From assembly GCA_018222965.1 (NCBI GenBank), contig JAAEZH010000009.1, forward strand, positions 1-64,000: DNA of 64,000 nt, written 5' to 3'. Positions 47,838 to 55,719 of this stretch are shown here, piece by piece. Origin of the DNA: Bacteroidota bacterium. GTDB taxonomy: Bacteria; Bacteroidota; Bacteroidia; Chitinophagales; Saprospiraceae. The position numbers and the translations under genes are program-made. Below the pieces are notes generated by a model, which did not search any database, was not told the origin of the DNA, and saw nothing but the letters and a program-made list of their open reading frames with translations. Positions within the stretch are counted from its first letter, which is position 1. Each line of letters starts with the position of its first letter.

Positions 47838-48647
47838 TTAGTGAACCAACCAAATTATTTCCACAGACTCCACGCCTCCATCCCCTTCGCAGATAAACAG
47901 GAATTTCCCGCCCTTTTCACCCGAAAGATCAATTTTGGCCCGTTTCCCAGGTACCTCCTCAGTCAAAAGCAATCGCCCGGATGAATCATAAACCCGAACC
48001 TTTCCGCCCGCAGCTATCGTTTCTATCCCGACAATTCCGGTACCTGAATTTGGAGCGTATTGCCAAATACTTTCTCGAAATTCATTCGCTGTCGCAGGAC
48101 TTCCCTTAATCCGAATACCATCCAAATAGTAATAATCCGCTCTCTCGGCATGAGGACCCCTGATGATACTTTGATTACTCGAATCTACCGCTATCGAGCC
48201 TCTAAAAACGTCTGCGAGATCATTAACAGACCTGCCGGGTAGTTTCGATTCATCATTTTCCGTCCTGACATCCTCCTGGTATACATGCATTTGATCATAC
48301 CCAACCACCTCAACTTCAGCCGCTTGCACCTCAGGAGTAAGAGAAACATCCAAAATGTTTTCGCCATCCGCCCGCACCTCAACCCCTTCTATACGCATTG
48401 TCCTATAACCCGTATAATTCAGCTCCAAATCGTATTCTCCCGGTTCCATAAAAGCAAACCGATACCGACCATCAAAATCACTTTGACAGCCTGTTTGAAA
48501 CACACCATTCTGAAAGAGTTTCAAATTGACAAGCAGAAGCGGTTCGCCATTTTCTGAATCGATTACCAATCCCTGCAATGTGGGCTGAGCCTGCAAGGAG
48601 CCCCATAGTCCGGCCAGTATCAGAAATAAAAAATATTTGGTTTTCAT
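47838..48647 (-). CDS. Carboxypeptidase-regulatory-like plus TonB-plug-like protein without barrel
   Basis: 269 residues. Signal peptide 1-20 (GLWGSLQAQ), a CarboxypepD_reg-like beta-sandwich (21-105: LQGLVIDSENGEPLLLVNL, SDFDGRYRFAFMEPGEYDLE), then a segment typical of the TonB-dependent-receptor plug (about 112-195: PGRSVNDLADVFRG, SIIRGPHAERADYYYLDGIR) but no beta-barrel. The tail (KVRVYDSSGRLLLTEE ... IIWLVH) resembles a shortened T9SS sorting domain. Probably exported. The plug-like block without a barrel is unusual. Confidence 0.68.
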   Translation of the reverse strand: MKTKYFLFLILAGLWGSLQAQPTLQGLVIDSENGEPLLLVNLKLFQNGVFQTGCQSDFDGRYRFAFMEPGEYDLELNYTGYRTMRIEGVEVRADGENILDVSLTPEVQAAEVEVVGYDQMHVYQEDVRTENDESKLPGRSVNDLADVFRGSIAVDSSNQSIIRGPHAERADYYYLDGIRIKGSPATANEFRESIWQYAPNSGTGIVGIETIAAGGKVRVYDSSGRLLLTEEVPGKRAKIDLSGEKGGKFLFICEGDGGVESVEIIWLVH

Positions 48648-48660
48648 GGACTGGGGTTTT

Positions 48661-48757
48661 GGGGCCTCCCTGCGGGCGCTACGCTACGTGGCTCGCTATT
48701 CGCTCGGCTGCCTGCTGGCGCAGGCATCCCCTGCGGGCCACTCCGCATCGCTAGGCC
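48661..48757. repeat. GC-rich intergenic island
   Basis: About 73 % G+C by my count over 48661-48750, against AT-rich neighbours. Contains CCCTGCGGGC twice (48668 and 48728) and a GCCTGC/GCAGGC hairpin with loop TGGC (48710-48725). It fills most of the gap between two minus-strand secreted-protein genes. No other copy is in this window; a dispersed repeat is likely but unproven. Confidence 0.6.
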
Positions 48758-48767
48758 AAATTCGTTA

Positions 48768-49499
48768 TTATATTAATTGGATCAGTCCAATGGAATCCAT
48801 CCGGTCTTTGCCTTCGTAAACCAACAGGTAGCTTCCCGAAATAAAACGGCTCAAATCCAATAAAACTTCGCTCTGGTTAATCTCTTTTTTCAGCAATAAC
48901 CGGCCTTTCAGATCATAAAGCGGGATGCTCCCTTTACGGGTTCCCACGCTTACAAAAACCTGATCTCTTGTCGGATTTGGATAATATTTCCAGGCAGGTT
49001 CTACCGCATCCAACTCCCTCTCAACGGGAGCCCGCTCATAACTGGTGTGACGTCTTACTGCACAGCCAACAACAACTTCAGGTGGATGATAGTCCAGTAC
49101 TTCAACAATCGGAAGATTTACCCCCTCTTTAAGTTGAATTTCCCGGGGCAGATCATCAAAAGAAAACGCCTGGGATTGATACCCCACATAACTCACAATC
49201 AGAGAGTCAAAATCCAATTCACAAATTGGAAACAAACCCCTTGCATCACTCTGCAACGCCTTAACAATATGACCATTAACAAACAAGCGACATATTGCAA
49301 ATTCAAGGGGCGCACCCGTAGATTCGCTTTCTACCAGAAACCAATCCCCAGGTCCGTCGACCAGCAAATTCCCACATTCCGAAATGGCTTCAATTCGATT
49401 GGCTCCTTCTATCTCGATTAACACATTGTGGCTAATGTACTGGGCTGGCAGGTTCCAAACCATGCCACCCAGCAGCAAAATGAGTATGCTTGTTTTCAT
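48768..49499 (-). CDS. T9SS type A protein with carboxypeptidase-regulatory-like domain
   Basis: 243 residues. Signal peptide 1-19. Central region (about 60-130) carries a short CarboxypepD_reg-like fold (QSDARGLFPICELDFDSL, IVSYVGYQSQAF). A Cys-containing linker VVVGCAVRRHTSYERAPV follows, then a type A sorting domain (YYPNPTRDQVFVSVGTR ... ISGSYLLVYEGK). It shares layout with the genes on either side, and the three look like related surface proteins. Confidence 0.68.
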   Translation of the reverse strand: MKTSILILLLGGMVWNLPAQYISHNVLIEIEGANRIEAISECGNLLVDGPGDWFLVESESTGAPLEFAICRLFVNGHIVKALQSDARGLFPICELDFDSLIVSYVGYQSQAFSFDDLPREIQLKEGVNLPIVEVLDYHPPEVVVGCAVRRHTSYERAPVERELDAVEPAWKYYPNPTRDQVFVSVGTRKGSIPLYDLKGRLLLKKEINQSEVLLDLSRFISGSYLLVYEGKDRMDSIGLIQLI

Positions 49500-49531
49500 T
49501 TGTTTTCATTTTCATCACGACTTCCTTCAGC

Positions 49532-49544
49532 CTTTCGGCGAAAG
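49532..49544. repeat. Iterated palindrome CTTTCGGCGAAAG
   Basis: Exact intergenic copy, with GCC flanks on both sides, 33 bases upstream of the ATG at 49499 of the minus-strand gene. Confidence 0.7.
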
Positions 49545-49692
49545 CCAAAAAACAAAGTCGGAAAAACGGGCTGCCGCAGGAATTCTCCCTGGTATTGTAA
49601 GAGAAAAAGTTTGCGGCTTTTAACAGATTATAGTCCCCCGCAGGCAACCCGTCCCAAAAATTGGCATTCGCCAATATGATCCCATGAATTTC

Positions 49693-50124
49693 TTATTGCT
49701 TTATCATTCCCTTTTTGTTCAAAGTAAATGTCATGCCACTTTCACCAGGCTCCATAGTGATAATGGGATCCCGCCAATAGCATGTGATAATCCACCCACA
49801 ACCAAATGACTCCAGCCTCTCCATAATTTGCGTTATCTCTCCATCTTTTATCACCACTCCCTCAAGTAATTGATCTATATATCCAACATAACTAAAACTC
49901 AAATCGTATTTTCCTGCTTCCAGGTTTTCAATGCTGAATGCACCATCAAAATCCGTTTGAGTACCTGCTACCAACATGCCTGATTTGAATACCTTCACAT
50001 TGGCAAACAACAAAGGCTCCTCCGTATTACCATCCATCAAACTTCCCTTCAACGAGCCCTGGCAAAACAGCACCCCAACAGACAAAACCAAAACAAAAAG
50101 ACTTATTACTTTCTTCATATCCAT
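49693..50124 (-). CDS. Small carboxypeptidase-regulatory-like secreted protein
   Basis: 143 residues (or 141 from the second Met). Signal peptide 1-22 (SVGVLFCQG). The rest is almost entirely a CarboxypepD_reg-like beta-sandwich: LKGSLMDGNTEEPLLFANV, TDFDGAFSIENLEAGKYDLS and FSYVGYIDQLLEG. After it a short tail with GCGWIITCYWRDPII and no sorting domain. Closely similar in its domain to the protein at 47838. Periplasmic or surface; function unknown. A six-base tandem repeat lies just upstream of its ATG. Confidence 0.68.
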   Translation of the reverse strand: MDMKKVISLFVLVLSVGVLFCQGSLKGSLMDGNTEEPLLFANVKVFKSGMLVAGTQTDFDGAFSIENLEAGKYDLSFSYVGYIDQLLEGVVIKDGEITQIMERLESFGCGWIITCYWRDPIITMEPGESGMTFTLNKKGMIKQ

Positions 50125-50136
50125 ATCTTTAGAACG

Positions 50137-50176
50137 CTCACACTCACACTCACACCCAAACTCAAACTCAAACTAA
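50137..50176. repeat. Hexamer tandem repeat (CTCACA/CTCAAA)
   Basis: About three units of CACTCA-type followed by three units of AAACTC-type in a row, ending 13 bases upstream of the ATG at 50124 of the minus-strand gene. Read on the minus strand it is a run of TTTGAG and GTGAGT, so unit-number change would alter promoter or 5' leader length. Confidence 0.5.
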
Positions 50177-50375
50177 AAAAAGGGCCCGCCATGCTACATG
50201 CGCTATGGCGAACCCTGGCAACCACATTGATTATGAACGCTTACACAACTTCCATAGCTTTATATTGAGGCTGTGAATTTACTTTTGTCAGCTTTTCGTT
50301 CGCCCCATCTGATTACAAACTTAGCCGCAGAATAACCACAAATCGAACCGCTTTTTAGAATAAGTCAGGTTTCTG

Positions 50376-50393
50376 AATGAGAACTTTCTCATT
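50376..50393. promoter_or_regulatory. Inverted repeat upstream of purH
   Basis: AATGAGA, 4-base spacer, TCTCATT; perfect 7-bp arms. It lies 51 bases upstream of the purH -7 box. A possible operator; no known regulator matches it with confidence. Confidence 0.25.
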
Positions 50394-50443
50394 ATCATCC
50401 TTTCTTCTTTCCTTCTCGCCTTTAATTATCATGCCATTCTGCT

Positions 50444-50451
50444 TACCTTTG
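50444..50451 (+). promoter_or_regulatory. -7 promoter box of purH
   Basis: TACCTTTG followed by C, 65 bases before the ATG at 50517, with TTTA at 50421-50424, 19 bases upstream, as a possible -33 element. Confidence 0.55.
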
Positions 50452-50516
50452 CGCTTTCTTTTGGAAAACCACAATTCTGTATTAATCAGGCCCTTACCAC
50501 AAAAAATTTCAGATAC

Positions 50517-52043
50517 ATGTCAGCCAAAAAGTTGAAGTCAGCACTGATCTCGGTATTTTACAAGGACGGACTGGAGCCGATCGTCCGCGAATTGGACCAG
50601 CTTGGAGTGAAAATTTACTCCACCGGAGGTACCCAGGCATTTATCGAAGGGCTAGGTATAGAGGTTACAGCAGTAGAGGATATTACCTCCTATCCGTCAA
50701 TTCTCGACGGACGAGTAAAAACACTGCACCCGAAAGTGTTTGGGGGCATTCTCGCACGCCGCGAGCCCGCTCACCTCAGCCAACTTACCGATTACGAAAT
50801 CCCGGAAATTGACCTGGTGATCGTCGATCTCTACCCTTTCGAAGAAACGGTGGCTAACACAAAAGACGAAGACACCATCATCGAAAAAATTGACATTGGA
50901 GGTATTGCGCTCATTCGGGCAACCGCCAAAAATTATAAAGACGTTGCAGTCGTTCCCTCCCGCAATGAGTACGATTACATCCTCAATGTCCTCAAAGACG
51001 GGAAGGGAAGCACCAGCCTCGAACAACGCAAACACCTCGCCCGCAAAGCATTCGGCGTTTCTTCCCACTACGATACGGCCATTTTCAAGCATTTCAATGG
51101 AGCCGGGGAAGAGCAAACTTTCAAGCACTCCATTCCAACAGCCCAGGTACTCCGCTATGGAGAGAATCCACATCAAGCCGGAACCTTCTACGGTAACATG
51201 GATGATATGTTTGACACCCTCGGCGGAAAAGCGCTTAGCTACAACAACCTGGTTGATGTAGACGCAGCAGTAGGTATCATGCGCGAACTCGCAGACGGAG
51301 AACCAGCCTTCGCCATCCTCAAACACACCAATGCATGTGGCGTCGCTATTCGTCCGAAACTGGTACAAGCCTGGAAGGATGCACTCGCAGGAGATCCCGT
51401 TTCCGCATTCGGAGGCATCCTGATCGCCAACAAAACGATCGATCTGGCTACCGCTCAGGAAATCGATAAAATTTTCTACGAAGTACTCATTGCTCCGGAC
51501 TTTGAAAAAGATGCCCTGGAGCTGCTTTCCAAAAAGAAAAAGCGTATCCTGCTCCGTATAAAAGACTGGTACGCAGCCCCGAAAATGTTTAAAAGCCTCC
51601 TCAATGGAGTTATCGAACAGGATACCGATCTCAAAATGGAAAAACCGGCCGACCTGGATACGGTTACCAAAAAACAACCTTCCGTTAAAGAGATCTCAGA
51701 TATGCTTTTCGCGAATGTTTGTGTAAAACACCTTAAGTCAAATACCATTGTATTGGCCAGAGACAATCAACTCCTCGGCATGGGCTGCGGACAAACAAGT
51801 CGCGTTGATGCACTAAAACAAGCTATCACAAAAGCAAAAGCCTTCGGATTTGAACTCGAAGGGGCCGTAATGGCTTCTGATGCTTTCTTTCCATTTCCCG
51901 ACTGTGTGGAAATTGCCAAAGAAGCAGGCATTACAGCCGTAATACAACCCGGTGGCTCCATCCGCGATCAGGACAGCATCGACTATTGCGATGCCAATGA
52001 CATGTCTATGGTCGTAACCGGAACACGCCACTTTAAACATTAA
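50517..52043 (+). CDS. purH: Bifunctional AICAR formyltransferase/IMP cyclohydrolase
   Basis: 508 residues, normal for the family. Catalyses the last two steps of IMP synthesis. The N-terminal MGS-like domain (1-190) has STGGTQAFIEG and the PSILDGRVKTLHPKVFGGIL block; the C-terminal AICARFT domain has KHTNACGVAIRP, GDPVSAFGGILIAN and MASDAFFPFPD (the substrate-binding region). No neighbouring purine genes. Possible purine control via the palindrome at 50376 is a guess. Confidence 0.96.
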   Translation: MSAKKLKSALISVFYKDGLEPIVRELDQLGVKIYSTGGTQAFIEGLGIEVTAVEDITSYPSILDGRVKTLHPKVFGGILARREPAHLSQLTDYEIPEIDLVIVDLYPFEETVANTKDEDTIIEKIDIGGIALIRATAKNYKDVAVVPSRNEYDYILNVLKDGKGSTSLEQRKHLARKAFGVSSHYDTAIFKHFNGAGEEQTFKHSIPTAQVLRYGENPHQAGTFYGNMDDMFDTLGGKALSYNNLVDVDAAVGIMRELADGEPAFAILKHTNACGVAIRPKLVQAWKDALAGDPVSAFGGILIANKTIDLATAQEIDKIFYEVLIAPDFEKDALELLSKKKKRILLRIKDWYAAPKMFKSLLNGVIEQDTDLKMEKPADLDTVTKKQPSVKEISDMLFANVCVKHLKSNTIVLARDNQLLGMGCGQTSRVDALKQAITKAKAFGFELEGAVMASDAFFPFPDCVEIAKEAGITAVIQPGGSIRDQDSIDYCDANDMSMVVTGTRHFKH

Positions 52044-52069
52044 AACAATGCGGAATGAAGAATTTTGAA

Positions 52070-52113
52070 TGTTGAATTTTTATACCCCCACTTACCATAA
52101 TTCAACATTCTTA
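52070..52113. repeat. AT-rich stem-loop between purH and coaX
   Basis: 12-bp inverted repeat GAATGTTGAATT (52070-52081) and AATTCAACATTC (52102-52113) with a 20-base loop, in the 92-base gap between purH and coaX. No T-run follows, so it may be a small dispersed repeat rather than a terminator. Confidence 0.45.
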
Positions 52114-52135
52114 ATGCAACATTCTACATTAACAC

Positions 52136-52867
52136 ATGGATTTGTCGAAGCAAAATATGGTCGTAGATGTAGGCAACAGTCGGATTAAATTCGGATTGTT
52201 CCAGCAGGACCAATTAATACAAACAGGCATCCTTGATAGCAGCGAAACCGATAATTTGATCGAGACCGCATACAACCATTCCGTAAAAAACATCATCATT
52301 TCTACTACCGGAGCGGAAGTGGAAAACCTGCATCGAAAATGGAAAGATGATTTTCGGGTTGTTTTACTCGACCACACAACTCCATTGCCCTTAAAAATCG
52401 ATTACAAAACTCCGGAAACCCTGGGGCGGGATCGATTGGCAGTAGTGGCTGGAGCACATCAACTCTTTCCAAACAATAACTGTATCATTGCGGATGCGGG
52501 CACCTGCATTACTTATGAACTCCTGGTAAATGGGACTTATCTTGGAGGCAATATCGCCCCCGGATTAAAAATGCGCCTGCATTCCATGAACGCTTTTACA
52601 GCCAGACTTCCCCTGGTTGAAGCCGGTGACATGGATACCCTTACAGGGAAAAGCACGGAAACAGCTATGAGAAACGGTGCCCAATGGGGCATCTTGTTTG
52701 AATTGGAAGGATATATTAAACACTGGGAAGCCGCCTATGGACCGCTGGTCGTGCTGGCGACAGGAGGCGATGCCCCCTTTTTTGAAAAAATGTTGAAAAG
52801 AGAGATATTTGTGAATCCTCATTTGGTCCTTATCGGACTAAATAAAATCTTGACCTATAATGCGTAA
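52136..52867 (+). CDS. coaX: Type III pantothenate kinase
   Basis: 243 residues. First step of coenzyme A synthesis, ATP-dependent phosphorylation of pantothenate; the CoaX form needs a monovalent cation and is not feedback inhibited. ASKHA-fold motifs: VVDVGNSRIKFG (about 9-20) and IADAGTCITYEL, plus TPETLGRDRLA. Its last 8 bases overlap the start of the outer-membrane protein gene (ATGCGTAA), so those genes are coupled. Confidence 0.92.
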   Translation: MDLSKQNMVVDVGNSRIKFGLFQQDQLIQTGILDSSETDNLIETAYNHSVKNIIISTTGAEVENLHRKWKDDFRVVLLDHTTPLPLKIDYKTPETLGRDRLAVVAGAHQLFPNNNCIIADAGTCITYELLVNGTYLGGNIAPGLKMRLHSMNAFTARLPLVEAGDMDTLTGKSTETAMRNGAQWGILFELEGYIKHWEAAYGPLVVLATGGDAPFFEKMLKREIFVNPHLVLIGLNKILTYNA

Positions 52868-54182
52868 CCTTTGGAGCAGCCTTCTCTGCAGCTTTTTCCT
52901 TTTGCTGACCTGTCAGATGATGGCACAGCCTAAAGACAACTCCCCTTATTCCCGACTCGGACTGGGAGATCCGGTGCCACAAGTTTATGCGGCAAATCAG
53001 GGAATGGCAGGCCTTTCTGCAGCCTGGCATAATCCTTACCACATGAACCTGAGCAATCCGGCTTCTCTGGGATTCTTAAATACCACCGACTTTGAAGCCG
53101 GCGTCTATGCAAAATACGCCTCCCTTAGCGGAGGCAATGAAGCAGCCGATATCTGGAGTGGTAACCTCCAGTACCTCGGTTTGGGCTTCCCAATGAGCAA
53201 TCCGATAAACGATGTACTGGAACGTCGGGATCGTGATTTCTCCTGGGGCATGGGCTTTGCACTCCAGCCTTTTTCAAGTGTCGGATATGATATCCAGACA
53301 ACCGAAGTCGTTCCCGCTTTTGATACCACGATCAACATCTTCGAAGGAACAGGAGGTACTTATCGTCTGATGTGGGGCAATGGGATTCGTTATAAAGACC
53401 TGGCAGTTGGTATTTCCGCCGGTTACTTTTTCGGGAAGCTGACCAACTCCCGCCGGGTATTTTTCCAGGATCTGGGAGTTGCCTATCAGAACGACTTTGA
53501 AGACGACATCAGCCTGCGCGGCTGGACCTGGGATCTCGGTGCTCAATACCGTTTATGGCTAAAAAAAGCAGAAGATGAGCCTGGTAGAGGGGATAAAAGC
53601 ATCACCTTTGGTATATTTGGGAATCTAGCCCATCCATTTAAGACCAATTCAAGTAAACTTTATGCAGGAGTTAACGGCTCCTACTCGGATATTGACACAA
53701 TTCTGTACGAAACGGATGCTCCAGGTACCGGTATGCTGCCTTCTTCCCTGAATGCAGGTTTTATGTACGAATCCTTTCAAAAGCTAAAAATCGGTGCAGA
53801 AATCGATTTAACGCAGTGGGAACAGTACGAAAACACCGCAAAACCTGAAACACTTAGCAATACCTGGCGTTTAGCCCTGGGTGGCGAATACATCCCGGAT
53901 ATCACTTCCTACAACAACTATGGGAAGCGTATCAGATACCGTTTTGGAGGGTTTTATGGCACCGATGCACGAAGTTTTAATTCAACCTTAACATCATATG
54001 GTGTAACATTTGGCATGGGTTTTCCTGTTATACTACAGCGAGGGCAGACTTCTTTTGTAAATGCAGCTCTCGAAGCCGGACGATTTGGATCCGAGGAATT
54101 TATTCGGGAAACCTATGTGAAATTAACGCTTGGATTTACTCTTAACGATAACGGCTGGTTCTACAAACGAAAATTCGATTAA
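52860..54182 (+). CDS. Outer-membrane beta-barrel protein (FadL/OmpP1-like)
   Basis: 440 residues. Signal peptide 1-22 (TCQMMAQ), then PYSRLGLGDPVPQVYAANQ and MAGLSAAWHNPYHMNLSNPA, a block common to FadL-like and PorV-type barrels of Bacteroidota. The remainder alternates amphipathic strands (YRLMWGNGIRYKDLAVGIS, ...SFVNAALEAGRFGSE) and ends in aromatic KRKFD. A trans-outer-membrane transporter or T9SS-associated barrel is probable. It overlaps coaX by 8 bases and is followed after one base by the next gene. Confidence 0.72.
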   Translation: MRNLWSSLLCSFFLLLTCQMMAQPKDNSPYSRLGLGDPVPQVYAANQGMAGLSAAWHNPYHMNLSNPASLGFLNTTDFEAGVYAKYASLSGGNEAADIWSGNLQYLGLGFPMSNPINDVLERRDRDFSWGMGFALQPFSSVGYDIQTTEVVPAFDTTINIFEGTGGTYRLMWGNGIRYKDLAVGISAGYFFGKLTNSRRVFFQDLGVAYQNDFEDDISLRGWTWDLGAQYRLWLKKAEDEPGRGDKSITFGIFGNLAHPFKTNSSKLYAGVNGSYSDIDTILYETDAPGTGMLPSSLNAGFMYESFQKLKIGAEIDLTQWEQYENTAKPETLSNTWRLALGGEYIPDITSYNNYGKRIRYRFGGFYGTDARSFNSTLTSYGVTFGMGFPVILQRGQTSFVNAALEAGRFGSEEFIRETYVKLTLGFTLNDNGWFYKRKFD

Positions 54183-54183
54183 A

Positions 54184-55581
54184 ATGCTTGCAAAAAAATC
54201 TCATCAGTTGAGCTTTGCGCTTTTGGCTGCAGTTTTACTCTTCTCCCAATCGCTATCTGCCCAGTGTGAAAAATGGGTAGGGGCTCCTAATGAAGAAGAA
54301 GCCAAAGAAGCGCACGTGGTTTACCGTCAATTTGTAAAAGCGGAAGATTACGATCAGGCTTTTGAATACTGGACGACAGCCTACGAGCTGGCTCCTGCAG
54401 CAGATGGAAAACGTGCCTCACACTATTCTGATGGCCGTACCATTATGATGCATTTCTACCAAAACGAAACCGACGAGGCTAAGAAAAAAGAACATGCGGA
54501 AACAATTCTGCGCCTCTACGACGAAGAAATAGAGTGTTATGGCGATAAAGCCCGACTTCTGGGCCGAAAAGCCTATGACATGTACTATACCCTGCGTTCT
54601 CCATATGGCGAATTGCTGAAAGTATTGGATGAAGCTATCAATGAAGGAGGCAACGATACCGAATATATCGTTCTCGAGCCCTACGCCAATGTAGCTGTAT
54701 ACGAATACCAGGGCGGGCGCATGGATGCAGCGAAAGTACGTGAGGTGCACGACACACTTTACGCCATCGCAAATCACAACATCGAAAACAACGAGACTTA
54801 TGGTACGTACTACGAAGCAACTAAAGCTCGTATGGATGCCGCTTTTTCTCCAATTATGTTTGAGGTGTTTGATTGCGAATACTTCAAAGGAAAATTTGAG
54901 CCTCAATTCCGCGAGAACCCGGATGATTACGAGAAGACAAAGTACTTCTACAATGTAATGATCCAGCAAGGTTGTGATCCTTCTGATCCACTCGTAAGCG
55001 AGATTAAAGCCAAATACGAGGAAGTCGTTGGAGAACTCAATGAAAAAATCCAGGACTCCCTCTTCCAAATCTATCCGGAACAAAAGGCTCGCTGGTGCTA
55101 CGAAAAAGAAGATTTTGAATGCGCCATCGAAGAATACCAAAAGGCCATCGATAAAGAATCAGCCAAAGGTGATGAGGCAGACAACGAAAAACTGGCCAAC
55201 TGGAATTTCTCTGTAGCTTCTATCCTGTTCCGTAAGCAAAAGAGATACAGCAGCGCTCGGGATTATGCGCGTCGTGCAGCAAAGATGAAACCAAACTGGG
55301 GTAAGCCTTTCATGCTGATTGGCGATATGTATGCCTCCACATCAAGCTCCTGTGGCAATGATGCCTGGGAAAAACAAATCGCTGTATTGGCAGCTCTTGA
55401 TAAATACGCTTACGCGAAATCTATCGATGGCAGTGTTGCAGAAGATGCAAACAACAAAATTGCCCGTTACAGCTCGTACAAGCCGGAAAAACAAGACGGT
55501 TTTATGCGTGGTGTCTCTGAAGGACAAACCGTTCAGGTAAATTGCTGGATCGGTGAGTCTGTAAGGGTGCGATTCAAATAA
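54184..55581 (+). CDS. Exported TPR-like protein, tandem paralog A
   Basis: About 465 residues from the ATG at 54184 (MLAKKSHQLSFALLAAVLLF signal peptide). Helical TPR-like content: DYDQAFEYWTTAYELAPAAD, DFECAIEEYQKAIDKESAKG and RYSSARDYARRAAKMKPNWG, ending in GQTVQVNCWIGESVRVRFK. No sorting domain, so periplasmic or outer-membrane associated. Starts one base after the barrel gene, suggesting a functional unit. The following lipoprotein is a paralog. Confidence 0.68.
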   Translation: MLAKKSHQLSFALLAAVLLFSQSLSAQCEKWVGAPNEEEAKEAHVVYRQFVKAEDYDQAFEYWTTAYELAPAADGKRASHYSDGRTIMMHFYQNETDEAKKKEHAETILRLYDEEIECYGDKARLLGRKAYDMYYTLRSPYGELLKVLDEAINEGGNDTEYIVLEPYANVAVYEYQGGRMDAAKVREVHDTLYAIANHNIENNETYGTYYEATKARMDAAFSPIMFEVFDCEYFKGKFEPQFRENPDDYEKTKYFYNVMIQQGCDPSDPLVSEIKAKYEEVVGELNEKIQDSLFQIYPEQKARWCYEKEDFECAIEEYQKAIDKESAKGDEADNEKLANWNFSVASILFRKQKRYSSARDYARRAAKMKPNWGKPFMLIGDMYASTSSSCGNDAWEKQIAVLAALDKYAYAKSIDGSVAEDANNKIARYSSYKPEKQDGFMRGVSEGQTVQVNCWIGESVRVRFK

Positions 55582-55625
55582 TCAACGGCAGGAACAAATG
55601 AACAACTAAAGTTCACCGTCGTTCT

Positions 55626-55663
55626 AAAAAGAGCATCGTTCCTCAAAGAACGATGCTCTTTTT
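55626..55663. terminator. Intrinsic terminator between paralogs
   Basis: Perfect 16-bp inverted repeat AAAAAGAGCATCGTTC / GAACGATGCTCTTTTT with loop CTCAAA, 45 bases past the stop at 55581, with T-run. It separates paralog A from paralog B, so they have separate transcripts or partial read-through. Confidence 0.9.
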
Positions 55664-55719
55664 CTTTCCCCACAATGCCATACCTTAGGACCAATACCAA
55701 CAATTTAAAACCAACCCCT

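Larger units (their letters stand above)
50125..50516. other. Intergenic region upstream of purH
   Basis: 392 bases between divergent genes, no credible gene. Contents: a hexamer tandem run CACTCA/AACTCA (about 50137-50176), a hairpin AGGG-CGCCAT/ATGGCG-CCCT (50181-50216), an inverted repeat AATGAGA-ACTT-TCTCATT (50376-50393), and a TACCTTTG promoter box (50444-50451). Confidence 0.55.
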
